Source: Alcanivorax profundi
GTDB lineage: Bacteria; Pseudomonadota; Gammaproteobacteria; Pseudomonadales; Alcanivoracaceae
Reading direction: 5' to 3'
NCBI RefSeq assembly: GCF_003597125.1
Contig: NZ_QYYA01000002.1
Span: forward strand, 496,001 to 560,000
Length of the DNA stretch: 64,000 nucleotides
Shown piece by piece: positions 40,707-49,291 of the stretch. Under the pieces are notes generated by a model. It had not been told where the DNA came from and did no database searches. It saw only the letters and a list, made by a program, of their open reading frames with translations. Position 1 is the stretch's first letter. Each line of letters begins with the position of its first letter. A program made the translations under genes and the position numbers.

Positions 40707-40851
40707 GGGAGCTCTCCTTGATTCTTCGCTTGTCTTCACTGTGACAGACAAAAGGCGAAGATGACTCCCGGGAATTTGCAAAACCAGGTTAATTACCCGG
40801 TGCAACACCCCACAGACACCGGCCTGCGGGGGGCAACAGAAAGGCGAACGA

Positions 40852-41298
40852 TCAGGCGTTAAGGATGTAGGCAAGCATCTCCACGACCTGCTCGGGTGTG
40901 CGGGCCACCGCATCCGCCGCGGCGTCCACTTCCTTGAGGGGGTGATCATGCTCTTCGTCATGCAGGATAATCATCGGGGTGCCCAAGGCGGCGGTGTAGC
41001 CTGCATCAAACGCCGCATTCCACTGCTTGTACTTGGGCCCAAAGCGCACTACCACCAGGTCCGCTTCATCAATCAGTTTGCGGGTGCGGATACCGTTGAT
41101 ACCTGCGCCCAACCGGTCTTCCCAGAAACGCTTCTCTTCGGCGCCCAGGATATTCACCCCAACCTTGTCACTGGCTTCATGATCCGTCACCGGACTGCTG
41201 AATTCGATATCCAGCTCCTTGTCAGCACAGCCCTGAATGATACGCTCACGCCAGTCGGTATGAATTTCGCCGGAAAGATAAACAGTCCAGAAGCTCAT
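40852..41298 (-). CDS. ytoQ: YtoQ family protein
   Basis: 148 residues. WTVYLSGEIHTDWRERIIQG, SSPVTDHEASD and LVVVRFGPKYKQWNAAFDAG are typical of YtoQ, a small family related to nucleoside 2-deoxyribosyltransferases; the last motif resembles the deoxyribosyltransferase signature for substrate recognition. The reaction is not established. ATG at 41298. Confidence 0.85.
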   Translation of the reverse strand: MSFWTVYLSGEIHTDWRERIIQGCADKELDIEFSSPVTDHEASDKVGVNILGAEEKRFWEDRLGAGINGIRTRKLIDEADLVVVRFGPKYKQWNAAFDAGYTAALGTPMIILHDEEHDHPLKEVDAAADAVARTPEQVVEMLAYILNA

Positions 41299-41433
41299 AG
41301 CGGTGTCTCCCTTGGGTTTCAGTGCGTGGCAGCATAGTGACAGCGGAGCCGGGTTGCAAAAACGCCCCTTGAACCCGACCGTTGGCTGCCGTTAAATGCC
41401 TGCAGTTTTTCGGGTAGGAATGAAGGGTGTCCC

Positions 41434-42225
41434 ATGCGTATGACAATTGTGTTCTTGCTAGGTGTAATACTGCTGGCAGGATGTGACAGCAATAACGACC
41501 CCTCGCCGACCTCCACAGGCGACACGGCAAGCCCCTCTACCGCCGCGAATTCTCCCGGCCAACTGGTGCGGGTACTGCACAACCTGGACCGTACCGACCC
41601 TCAGTGCGATGGTGAGCATTGCGCTCGCGTCAGCATCGAATGGATCACCTTCGAAGACCAGCCCGAGCTGAACCAGGCGATCGAAAACCGTCTAGCCGCC
41701 GTGCTGGTGCAACAGGAAGGCAACGCCACCCATGACGGAACCATTGAAGGACTGGCCGAGGCGTTCCTGGCCGATGCCGCCGACATGGCCATGGGCTCCC
41801 AGGGCTGGAGCCTGTCCGCCAGGCTAAGCAAGGAATCCCGACGTGGCGACCTGCTCACCCTGCGCATCGAAAGCCATGAATACACCGGCGGCGCCCACGG
41901 CAACCCGGCCGTGACCTTTTTCCACTGGGATCTGGCCCGCCAGCAACGGCTCGCCCTCGACGATCTGATCGTCCCCGGTCAGCAAGACACCTTCTGGGCA
42001 CTGGCCCGTGACGCCCACACTCAATGGCTGGACCAACAGAAACTGGACCAGAACTTCCGCGACAGCTGGCCGTTTGACCAGACCGACCAGGCGTACTTCA
42101 GCGAACAGGGACTGGTGCTGCTCTATAACGTCTACCACATCGCGCCCTACGCCATGGGGCAACCGGAGCTGACGCTGCGCTACGACGCACTGGAAGGCGT
42201 GATCCGAGACACCTATCTGCCTTGA
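41434..42225 (+). CDS. RsiV/DUF3298-type lipoprotein
   Basis: 263 residues. The N-terminal signal VFLLGVILLAGC has a lipobox. The mature part has the DUF4163/DUF3298 pattern (SHEYTGGAHGNPAVTFFHWD; LALDDLIVPGQQDTFWALAR; YHIAPYAMGQPELTLRYDAL). In RsiV this fold binds lysozyme, but here no anti-sigma domain is present, so it is a stand-alone lipoprotein of unknown role. It diverges from ytoQ. Confidence 0.85.
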   Translation: MRMTIVFLLGVILLAGCDSNNDPSPTSTGDTASPSTAANSPGQLVRVLHNLDRTDPQCDGEHCARVSIEWITFEDQPELNQAIENRLAAVLVQQEGNATHDGTIEGLAEAFLADAADMAMGSQGWSLSARLSKESRRGDLLTLRIESHEYTGGAHGNPAVTFFHWDLARQQRLALDDLIVPGQQDTFWALARDAHTQWLDQQKLDQNFRDSWPFDQTDQAYFSEQGLVLLYNVYHIAPYAMGQPELTLRYDALEGVIRDTYLP

Positions 42226-42254
42226 CCTTGCCGGGTTCAGGACAAGAGCCAGCC

Positions 42255-42375
42255 GGTGGGAGCGTGCTTGCACGCGAAAGGTTTCAAGACAGAACTCGCT
42301 GGCGCTCGATTCGCTTGCAAGCAAGCCCTCACTGCAGGCTGCCACACACTGTGGGAGCGGTGGTTCCACCGCGAA
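42255..42375. repeat. Cluster of three REP-like units
   Basis: Diverged units at 42255-42278 (GGTGGGAGCGTGCTTGCACG-CGAA), 42309-42336 (inverted, with CCCTCACTGCAG end) and 42349-42375 (CTGTGGGAGCGGTGGTTCCA-CCGCGAA). They keep the GTGGGAGC head and a palindromic core but differ from the family at 28-32 kb, pointing to several REP subfamilies. Confidence 0.7.
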
Positions 42376-42463
42376 AAAAAAGCCGGGCAAGGCCATCGCG
42401 GTCAGACGACCGCTACCACTCTCATTGCCCCGCTTGTGGGCGTAGAATCACCTGCAAGGCGCC

Positions 42464-43246
42464 CTAGAATCGTCCTTCCTGGCCCTGCACCAGCATCAGC
42501 AGGAAAACCAGCTCTGACAGAATCACACTGGCGCCGAGCGCATCGCCGGTGTAACCGCCCAGGCTGCGACGCAACATGGCGCCCCACACCAGCACAACGG
42601 ATACCACCGCCATCAGTGCTTCCAACGCTACGCCGGCCACCAGTGCCAGCGCCGCCACACCGGCCACCGCCACCCCCAGCCGCTGGCCACTGAAGCCTTC
42701 TGCCACAGGCTTGCTCTTGCTGGTGTCCGGGTCACTGACATAGACCAGCGCTCGCATCAGGCACAACGGCGTCAGGCGACTGATGGCCGGGGCCAGCAGC
42801 AGGGCAAGCCACACCGGCTGCATGTCGGTCAGCAAGGCGACTTTCAATGCCAGTGTCACCCCCAACGCCACCGCCCCGTAGGTGCCGATCCGGCTATCCT
42901 TCATGATCTCCAGGCGCCGCGCCACGGTATAGCCACCGCCCAGCCCATCAGCACAATCGGCCATGCCATCTTCATGGAAGGCGCCGGTAATCCACAGGTG
43001 AAAGCCCAACACCAGCAGCACACACACCTGCGGCGACCAGAACCCGGCCAGCAGCGTATAGAGCCCCGCATACAGCCCACCCAACAACAGCCCTACCAGC
43101 GGAAAATAGACACTGCACTGGTTCATCAACCGCTGACTGTAATCCACTGTCACCGGCACCGGGATCCGGGTAAGAAAGCCCATCGCCAACCAGAACGCCT
43201 GCCATTCCCGGCGCAGGCCTGCGGCCGTCGTTTGCTGCTCAGTCAT
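42464..43246 (-). CDS. cobS: Adenosylcobinamide-GDP ribazoletransferase
   Basis: 260 residues, several membrane helices. FWLAMGFLTRIPVP, then GAFHEDGMADCADGLGGGYT (acidic metal site) and RRLEIMKDSRIGTYGAVALG are CobS signatures. It joins the lower ligand to adenosylcobinamide in the last steps of cobalamin synthesis. No other cob genes are in the window. Its ATG follows the stop of the AraC gene with no gap, so it depends on that gene for translation. Confidence 0.95.
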   Translation of the reverse strand: MTEQQTTAAGLRREWQAFWLAMGFLTRIPVPVTVDYSQRLMNQCSVYFPLVGLLLGGLYAGLYTLLAGFWSPQVCVLLVLGFHLWITGAFHEDGMADCADGLGGGYTVARRLEIMKDSRIGTYGAVALGVTLALKVALLTDMQPVWLALLLAPAISRLTPLCLMRALVYVSDPDTSKSKPVAEGFSGQRLGVAVAGVAALALVAGVALEALMAVVSVVLVWGAMLRRSLGGYTGDALGASVILSELVFLLMLVQGQEGRF

Positions 43247-44242
43247 TCATGAATCCTGCTGTCGAAAGGTATCCGGGCTAACACCGTACCAGCGACGAAA
43301 TGCCTTACTGAAATTGCTGGCGTCAGAAAACCCCAATCGATGCGCCACCTCTGCCAGGCTGTCGCCACCGCGAACCAGTTGTGCTGCACGCTCGGCTCGC
43401 CAGCCATCCACCAACTGGCGGTAACCACTGCCCAACTCTGACAGACGCCGCCGCAAGGAACGCTCACTCATGGACACCGCCGCCGCCAGTGCCGCCAGGC
43501 CGGGCACAGCATCCCCCTGGGCCCGTAACAACCCTTGCAGGGTGAGGATCAGTGGCGGGGTGGCATCCAGCGCTTCCAGCTCCTTGCTGGCCAATTGTTC
43601 ATGCTGGTGCCACAGGCCCGCATCCCCCAGCAGCAAAGGTTGCTGCAGACACTCCCGCGAGTGCCAGACGATATTCCCCTGCTGCTGGAACAGCACCGGG
43701 CAACCCAGCACCGCTTGCCAGGCAGCGGCGCTGGCAGGGGCAGTACGCTGCAGCGTGACCTGAGAGACGCCGCCCTCGGGATAAAGCCGTCGCAGATTAC
43801 CCACATGCGCTGCCACGAAGGCATCAATTGATGCGGGATGGAGAACCACATCCGGCAAGCAGCAGATTTCCAGCCCCACCGCCTCCGGCCGTTGCTGTAA
43901 CCGCACGATCACGCCGGTGGAAATCAACCGCTGGTAACGCACCGCCACGTCCAGAATATGGCCAATGGTTGGCGCCGTCTGAATCAGCAACCCCATCACT
44001 CGCAGATGCATGGGCAACGATGTTTTGCCCACCTGCAACCCTATCGCCGGTTCGCCGCTGCGTTCGGCAGTCAATGTCCATAACCGGGTCATGGCGGCCG
44101 TGGGGACCCGGCCACCGGGGTTGGCCTTCAAGGCATCCAGATCCAGCCCCGCCTCCCTGATCAAGGCGACCCCGTCCACCCCATAGCCATTGAGGGTTTC
44201 CAGCACGGCCAAAGGCCAGGCGGCCACCGTGGTAGAGGCCAT
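43247..44242 (-). CDS. AraC family transcriptional regulator
   Basis: 331 residues. The N-terminal ~190 residues are the Arabinose_bd-type domain found in OruR/ArgR-like regulators (ALIREAGLDLDALKANPGGR; LMIRVM-like stretch reading LPMHLRVMGLLIQTAPTIGH). The C-terminal two HTH motifs are ALAAAVSMSERSLRRRLSEL and EVAHRLGFSDASNFSKAFRR. The ligand is unknown. ATG at 44242 fits the family start. It is directly followed by cobS and diverges from the alkylsulfatase-like gene. Confidence 0.88.
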   Translation of the reverse strand: MASTTVAAWPLAVLETLNGYGVDGVALIREAGLDLDALKANPGGRVPTAAMTRLWTLTAERSGEPAIGLQVGKTSLPMHLRVMGLLIQTAPTIGHILDVAVRYQRLISTGVIVRLQQRPEAVGLEICCLPDVVLHPASIDAFVAAHVGNLRRLYPEGGVSQVTLQRTAPASAAAWQAVLGCPVLFQQQGNIVWHSRECLQQPLLLGDAGLWHQHEQLASKELEALDATPPLILTLQGLLRAQGDAVPGLAALAAAVSMSERSLRRRLSELGSGYRQLVDGWRAERAAQLVRGGDSLAEVAHRLGFSDASNFSKAFRRWYGVSPDTFRQQDS

Positions 44243-44346
44243 GGAATCAGTGGCCACGAAGCACCGCACTCTGGCCAGCCGGAACCTTTGCCAACGATCG
44301 AGTCGGCACTAGCCTGCGGGGATCATCCACAAGACAAGAGAACATC

Positions 44347-46050
44347 ATGCGCTACCTGTTTGTTGTGTTTGCCGCCCTGTTGGCGGCGTGCGGCGAAGAG
44401 CCCTTGCCCACCAGTACGACCCAGCTCGCCCCGGAGGCACTCAAGGCCCATAGCGACCTGTTCCGAAAAGGCGTCGAAAAAGTCACCGACGGAGTCTATG
44501 TGGCCATCGGTTACGGGCTAGCCAATTCCATTATGCTGGAAGGGGACGATGGCATCATCATCGTCGACACCATGGAAACGGAAGAAGAAGCCCGTGAAGT
44601 GCTCGCCGCATTCCGTACCCTCACCGACAAACCCGTCAAGGCCATCATCTACACCCATAACCATACCGACCATGTGTTCGGCGCAGCGGCGTTTGCCGAA
44701 GGAAATGACATCCCGGTCTATGCCCATGAGAGCACCAGTTATTACATCAACCGGGTGGTCAATCAGATCCGGCCGATTATCACCGCGCGTTCCATGCGCA
44801 TGTTTGGCAACCACCTGCCTCACGGCGAACACATCAATGACGGTATCGGCCCCCATCTGGGCATAACCCCGGACAGCCAGCTCTATGCCTTGCCGCCCAC
44901 GCACACCTTCAAGGACTCGCTGTCCGTCAACATCGCCGGCCTGCAGATCGAACTGGTCCACGCTCCCGGTGAAACCGAAGATCAACTGTTTGTCTGGCTG
45001 CCGGAAAAGCGTACCGTGCTGACCGGCGATAACATTTATCAGACCTTTCCCAATCTCTACACCATTCGCGGTACCTATTATCGGGACGTGAAGCAGTGGG
45101 CCAACAGTCTCGATACGATTCGCGAACTGGGTGCCGAGCACCTTGTGCCCAGCCACACCCGCCCGGTTCACGGCGCAGACAAGGTGGCACAGCTACTCAC
45201 CGACTACAGTGATGCCATCAACTTTGTTCACGACCAGACCCTGCGCTACATGAATCTGGGACTGACCCCGGATCAAATTGTGGAAAAGGTGCACCTGCCC
45301 GAGCACCTGGCCAGCAACCCCTGGCTACAGGAGTTCTATGGCAAGGTCAGCTGGTCGGTGCGCTCGGTGTTTGACGGCTACCTGGGCTGGTTCAGCGGTA
45401 ACCCCAGCGAACTGCAACCGCTGGCGGAAGAGGAAGAAGCCCGACGCATGGCGGAGCTGGCCGGAGGCCGCGATGCCCTGCTGGACAAAGCCCGACAGGC
45501 ATTGGCGAATCAGGATGCCCAATGGGCGCTGGATCTCAGTGATCATCTGATGCTGCTCAAACCGGATGACGATGCCGTCAAAACCCTGCGCGCGGATGCG
45601 CTGCGCCAGCTCGGTGAAAAAGAAGCCAATCCCAATGCCCGCAACTATTACTTCACCGTTGCCCGTGAAGTCGCGGACGGGTTGAATCCGGCTTTCCGTA
45701 CACAAATGAGCGAGGACTTCCTGGCCACCCTGCCCATCGAGAATTTCCTCCAGGCCATGCCGGCACTGCTAAAGGCGGAAGACACACTCGACGAGAACGT
45801 AGCGCTGGGTTACGCCTTCCGTGACAGCAATAAGCAATTCACACTGCGTATTCGTCGTGGCGTGGCCAAGGTTCACACCGGCATTGATGACGATGTGGTC
45901 GCCACGCTCGACACCACCGAAGCCACCTGGAAGGCCATTGCTGCCGGCATCCAGAACCCTGCCACCGCCCTTGCCGGCGAGGCCCTGGATATCGACGGAA
46001 GCACCCTGTCCGCCATGAAAGTGCTGGGTTACTTCGAGAAGATCGACTGA
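44347..46050 (+). CDS. Alkylsulfatase-like metallo-beta-lactamase lipoprotein
   Basis: 567 residues. LLAAC near residue 16 is a lipobox. The metallo-beta-lactamase domain has THNHTDHVFGAAAFAEG, the family motif for two zinc ions, and GETEDQLFVWLPEKRTVLTG. A helical dimerisation region and a C-terminal SCP2-like domain (FTLRIRRGVAKVHTGIDDDV) follow. This is the layout of linear alkylsulfatases such as SdsA1. SdsA1 is usually secreted free, so the lipobox is a difference. The family hydrolyses alkyl sulfate esters. Confidence 0.88.
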   Translation: MRYLFVVFAALLAACGEEPLPTSTTQLAPEALKAHSDLFRKGVEKVTDGVYVAIGYGLANSIMLEGDDGIIIVDTMETEEEAREVLAAFRTLTDKPVKAIIYTHNHTDHVFGAAAFAEGNDIPVYAHESTSYYINRVVNQIRPIITARSMRMFGNHLPHGEHINDGIGPHLGITPDSQLYALPPTHTFKDSLSVNIAGLQIELVHAPGETEDQLFVWLPEKRTVLTGDNIYQTFPNLYTIRGTYYRDVKQWANSLDTIRELGAEHLVPSHTRPVHGADKVAQLLTDYSDAINFVHDQTLRYMNLGLTPDQIVEKVHLPEHLASNPWLQEFYGKVSWSVRSVFDGYLGWFSGNPSELQPLAEEEEARRMAELAGGRDALLDKARQALANQDAQWALDLSDHLMLLKPDDDAVKTLRADALRQLGEKEANPNARNYYFTVAREVADGLNPAFRTQMSEDFLATLPIENFLQAMPALLKAEDTLDENVALGYAFRDSNKQFTLRIRRGVAKVHTGIDDDVVATLDTTEATWKAIAAGIQNPATALAGEALDIDGSTLSAMKVLGYFEKID

Positions 46051-46051
46051 T

Positions 46052-46585
46052 TCAACCGTCGCGATCGAGGGTGAAATGTGCCATGGGGTCGAGAAAGAAC
46101 ATCTTCTTCCAACCCTGCGGTGCGGCATCCCGGCGCCACGGCATCGGCAACAGGCTGAGCAGGGAATAGTGGAGGTGCGGCGGCTTACCCGCCGCATTGC
46201 CACTGTCCCCCACCGAACCCACCGGCTCACCCGCTGCCAACCACACCCCACTGTCAGCAATGCTCTGCAAGTGGGCGTAGTAATGCAGCCGCCATTTCGG
46301 CCCCAGTATCAGCACCACCTTGCCGCCGCGGGACACGTCACCGCGATACAGCACCAGACCGCCACTGCTGGCGACCACCGGGGTACCCGCCGGGGCAAAG
46401 ATATCCACGCCCTTGTGGACCCCGGATTTCCCCCAGGGGTGATACCAGAAGGTTTGCGGATGCCAATCGTGGCTATCCGCCCCCTGCACGGGAATATGCC
46501 GCCCCTCTGGCAGCAACAGCCCAATGATCAGCAAGGCCAGCAGCCCCCACAGGCCGCGCCGGATTACCGTACGGAATCGCGGCAT
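46052..46585 (-). CDS. M23 family metallopeptidase
   Basis: 177 residues with an N-terminal membrane anchor (~9-25). HKGVDIFAPAGTPVVASSGG (HXXXD) and HLHYSLL (HXH) are the M23/LytM zinc motifs; the third histidine lies in RLHYYAHLQSI. All zinc ligands appear intact, so it could cut peptidoglycan cross-links. Its ATG at 46585 overlaps the end of the LysR gene by 22 bases on the same strand, which links it to the finR transcript. Confidence 0.9.
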   Translation of the reverse strand: MPRFRTVIRRGLWGLLALLIIGLLLPEGRHIPVQGADSHDWHPQTFWYHPWGKSGVHKGVDIFAPAGTPVVASSGGLVLYRGDVSRGGKVVLILGPKWRLHYYAHLQSIADSGVWLAAGEPVGSVGDSGNAAGKPPHLHYSLLSLLPMPWRRDAAPQGWKKMFFLDPMAHFTLDRDG

Positions 46586-47448
46586 AGTTCCAACCACCGT
46601 TCAATGCCCGGGCTACGGTATTTCTGCCGGTGCAGGACAAAGTAAAACTCCCGGCTGAAGTCCCGGTGCGGCACCGGCAACTCCACCAGCGAGCCCCGTT
46701 TAAACGCTTCCTTGAGGCAAACCCGCGACAGGCAGCTGATCCCCAGCCCGGCCTCCACCGCCCGTTTGATGGCCTCGGTATGCTCCAGCTCCAGGGCCAG
46801 ATCCAGCTCTGGCACCAGCCCGTGCAGCGCCCGCTCGAAGGTCTGCCGGGTGCCAGAGCCGGATTCGCGCACAATCCAGTGGGCCGCGCTGAGGTCGTCG
46901 TCTGTAAGCGCTCCCTTACCCGCTAACGCATGCTCCGGGCTACAAAACACCACCAACTCATCATCACACCAGGGCAGCAATTCCAGATCCGGGTGATTCA
47001 ACTCCCCTTCAATCAGGCCCAGATCCAGCTCGAAGGTAAGCACCCGGTCGACGATGGCGCGGGTATTGGCCACCTCCAGATGTACCCGTGCGCCCGGTTG
47101 CTCTGCCATGTATTCGGCCATGATGGCCACCGCCAGATAGTTACCGATCGTCAGGGTCGCCCCCACATTCAAGCGCCCCAAATCCCGGTGAGACTGCAAG
47201 TCCGACTCCAGTTCCCGGGCCTGGGCCAGCAGCGCCTCTGCCCGTGGCCAGAACTGGCGGCCCAGCTCATTGAGCTTGAGGCGCTTGCCGGCACGCTCGA
47301 AAAACTTCACCTCGTAGAGGCTTTCCAACTCCTTGAGCGCACCGGACGCCGCAGACTGGGACATATTCAAATGGCTGGCTGCATGGCTCACATTCTCAAA
47401 ATGCGCAATGGCCAGAAACACTTCCAGCTGCCTGAGGGTGTAGCGCAT
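46564..47448 (-). CDS. finR: LysR family regulator FinR-like
   Basis: 294 residues. MRYTLRQLEVFLAIAHFENV, then ASHLNMSQSAASGALKELES is the N-terminal HTH. The effector domain has no obvious cysteine pair. It diverges from fpr across 149 bases, the same arrangement as finR-fprA in Pseudomonas, where FinR activates fpr under superoxide stress. The name rests on that arrangement. The intergenic palindrome at 47490-47510 is a candidate operator. Confidence 0.85.
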   Translation of the reverse strand: MRYTLRQLEVFLAIAHFENVSHAASHLNMSQSAASGALKELESLYEVKFFERAGKRLKLNELGRQFWPRAEALLAQARELESDLQSHRDLGRLNVGATLTIGNYLAVAIMAEYMAEQPGARVHLEVANTRAIVDRVLTFELDLGLIEGELNHPDLELLPWCDDELVVFCSPEHALAGKGALTDDDLSAAHWIVRESGSGTRQTFERALHGLVPELDLALELEHTEAIKRAVEAGLGISCLSRVCLKEAFKRGSLVELPVPHRDFSREFYFVLHRQKYRSPGIERWLELCRDSVR

Positions 47449-47469
47449 GATCGCTTTCCATGATTAAAT

Positions 47470-47482
47470 GATAATCGTTATC
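47470..47482. promoter_or_regulatory. Candidate Fur-like box in the finR-fpr gap
   Basis: GATAATCGTTATC differs by one base from the 13-base core GATAATCATTATC of the E. coli Fur consensus; over the full 19-base consensus about 15 positions match. Confidence 0.5.
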
Positions 47483-47489
47483 GTTAATA

Positions 47490-47510
47490 GATATCGATTT
47501 TGTCGATATC
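47490..47510. promoter_or_regulatory. Palindrome in the finR-fpr gap, candidate FinR operator
   Basis: GATATCGA and TCGATATC are perfect 8-bp inverted arms with a 5-base spacer (TTTTG), placed between two divergent genes. The spacing suits a LysR dimer, but no site for FinR is known to me that would confirm it. Confidence 0.5.
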
Positions 47511-47597
47511 AAATATCGGAACAACCCATTTTACCGATAAATCCATTTCGATTAAATTTCCACCAACTGGAATTTTGGAATAAGCGCTGATTTAACT

Positions 47598-48374
47598 ATG
47601 TCTAATCTGAATACTGAAACCGTCACAAGCGTTCGTCACTGGAACGATACCCTGTTCAGCTTTACTACCAGCCGGGACCCGGGTTTCCGTTTCAAGAACG
47701 GGCATTTCACCATGATTGGTCTGGAGCAGGACAATGGCCGCCCGCTGCTGCGCGCCTACTCCATTGCCAGCGCCAACTATGAAGAAGAACTGGAGTTCTT
47801 CAGCATCAAGGTGCAGGACGGCCCACTGACGTCACAGCTGCAGAAAATTCAGCCGGGCGACAAGATCTATGTGAGCCGCAAGCCCACAGGCACCCTGGTG
47901 GCAGACCACCTGCTGCCCGGCAAGAACCTGTGGTTGCTGTCCACCGGCACCGGCCTGGCCCCGTTCATGAGCATCATCCGTGACCCGGAGATTTACGACC
48001 AGTTCGACCGCGTGATCCTGACCCACGGTGTGCGTCATGTCTCCGAACTGGCCTACCAGGACACCATCGAAAACGAACTGCCCAACAATGAGTTCTTTGG
48101 TGAATTCCTGAAAGGCAAGCTGATGTACTACCCCACGGTCACCCGTGAGCCGTTCCGCAACCAGGGCCGCCTCACCGACCTGATGACCAGTGGCAAACTC
48201 TTCGAGGACCTGGGTCTGCCCAAGCCGAGCCTGGAAAACGACCGCTTCATGCTGTGCGGCAGCCCGGCCATGCTCAAGGACACCACCGCCATCCTCGACG
48301 ACTGGGGGTTCAAGGAAACCCGTGGCGGCGAACTGGGTGAGTACGTGATCGAGCGGGCGTTTGTGGAGAAGTAG
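47598..48374 (+). CDS. fpr: Ferredoxin--NADP reductase
   Basis: 258 residues. RAYSIASANYEEELEFFSIK binds FAD, STGTGLAPFMSIIRDPEIYD binds NADPH, and FMLCGSPAMLKDTTAIL is typical of the bacterial Fpr class; the C-terminus AFVEK is also conserved. It exchanges electrons between NADPH and ferredoxin or flavodoxin, and in Pseudomonas supports superoxide resistance and Fe-S repair. It is under a divergent LysR regulator. Confidence 0.96.
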   Translation: MSNLNTETVTSVRHWNDTLFSFTTSRDPGFRFKNGHFTMIGLEQDNGRPLLRAYSIASANYEEELEFFSIKVQDGPLTSQLQKIQPGDKIYVSRKPTGTLVADHLLPGKNLWLLSTGTGLAPFMSIIRDPEIYDQFDRVILTHGVRHVSELAYQDTIENELPNNEFFGEFLKGKLMYYPTVTREPFRNQGRLTDLMTSGKLFEDLGLPKPSLENDRFMLCGSPAMLKDTTAILDDWGFKETRGGELGEYVIERAFVEK

Positions 48375-48696
48375 ACAGTACGCTTCACGACAACACACCA
48401 AGAAAAAGGGCCGCATTGCGGCCCTTTTTGCTGGCGCCACCGGCCGCTGCAACGGGCCAGACTGTCGGCGAATCACCACCGTTTCCGCCAAGAATGTCAG
48501 AGAGCCCGGATATTCCCGCTGCTGCGGATACGTAAACCGGAGAGAGAAAAACAAGAAACGGGGGTGGGGATCACACCCTCCAGCGCGCAGCATGCAATGG
48601 CTGTTTATGTATACGCGGTGCACTATTGGTCATTGCTGGAACCTACCACTGCCCCAACACTGTGCCTATTCGCCGCCACTGCAGAGAAGCCGATCC
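48375..48696. other. Gap after fpr with terminator
   Basis: About 320 bases. The first 56 hold the fpr terminator at 48404-48430. The remainder has no credible gene or strong repeat; it should contain the promoter for the phosphatase-like gene at 48697, which I cannot place. Confidence 0.5.
48404..48430 (+). terminator. Terminator of fpr
   Basis: AAAAAGGGCCGC / GCGGCCCTTTTT with a 3-base loop, 30 bases after the fpr stop and ending in five T. Confidence 0.92.
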
Positions 48697-49284
48697 ATGG
48701 CAAGGCCAGGCAAAATCAGAACCCTGATCAAGCTGTTTGATGTCCGCTACTTCAACGGCTTCAACAGTCTGCGCAGCAGCCTGGGCTTTACCCGTACCCT
48801 GTTTCGACCTGCGCCCCGTGCCGTGCGGCTGGAACAGATATTTAACTACCTTCCAATCAGCTCCACGCTATCAAGCTCCGGGCAACCCACGGTGGCTCAG
48901 TTTACTCGCATCGCCGAAGCCGGCTTCGCCACCGTGATCAATCTTGCTCCCCACGGCGCAGAGAATGCCCTGGAAGATGAAGCGACCGTGGTCACCCGAC
49001 TCGGCATGCGCTACGTACATATCCCGGTGGACTTCAAAAACCCGACGGAATGGGACTATCTGCGCTTCTGTTTTGCCATGAAAGAAGCAGGGACGTTGCC
49101 GGTGTGGGTACACTGCGCCGCCAACATGCGCGTGTCGGCTTTTCTTTATCGTTACCGGATCGAGAAGCTGGGAACGGGCAGGGAACAGGCTGCTGCCGAC
49201 CTGGCCCGCATCTGGACCCCTTTCGGGGAATGGAAATCCTTCATCGAACGAACCGGTTCTACAGAGCGGAGTTCGGGCCGCTGA
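48697..49284 (+). CDS. Protein tyrosine phosphatase-like protein with CX4R loop
   Basis: 195 residues. SSSGQPTVAQFTRIAEAGFA, ATVINLAPHGAEN and YVHIPVDFKNPTEWDYLRF follow the BLH/dual-specificity phosphatase fold. The P-loop reads VHCAANMRVSAF, where the arginine is five residues after the cysteine, not six as in the CX5R signature. Phosphatase activity is therefore uncertain. No signal peptide. The start at 48697 lacks a strong ribosome site. Stands alone, convergent with yheV. Confidence 0.72.
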   Translation: MARPGKIRTLIKLFDVRYFNGFNSLRSSLGFTRTLFRPAPRAVRLEQIFNYLPISSTLSSSGQPTVAQFTRIAEAGFATVINLAPHGAENALEDEATVVTRLGMRYVHIPVDFKNPTEWDYLRFCFAMKEAGTLPVWVHCAANMRVSAFLYRYRIEKLGTGREQAAADLARIWTPFGEWKSFIERTGSTERSSGR

Positions 49285-49291
49285 TGAAGCA

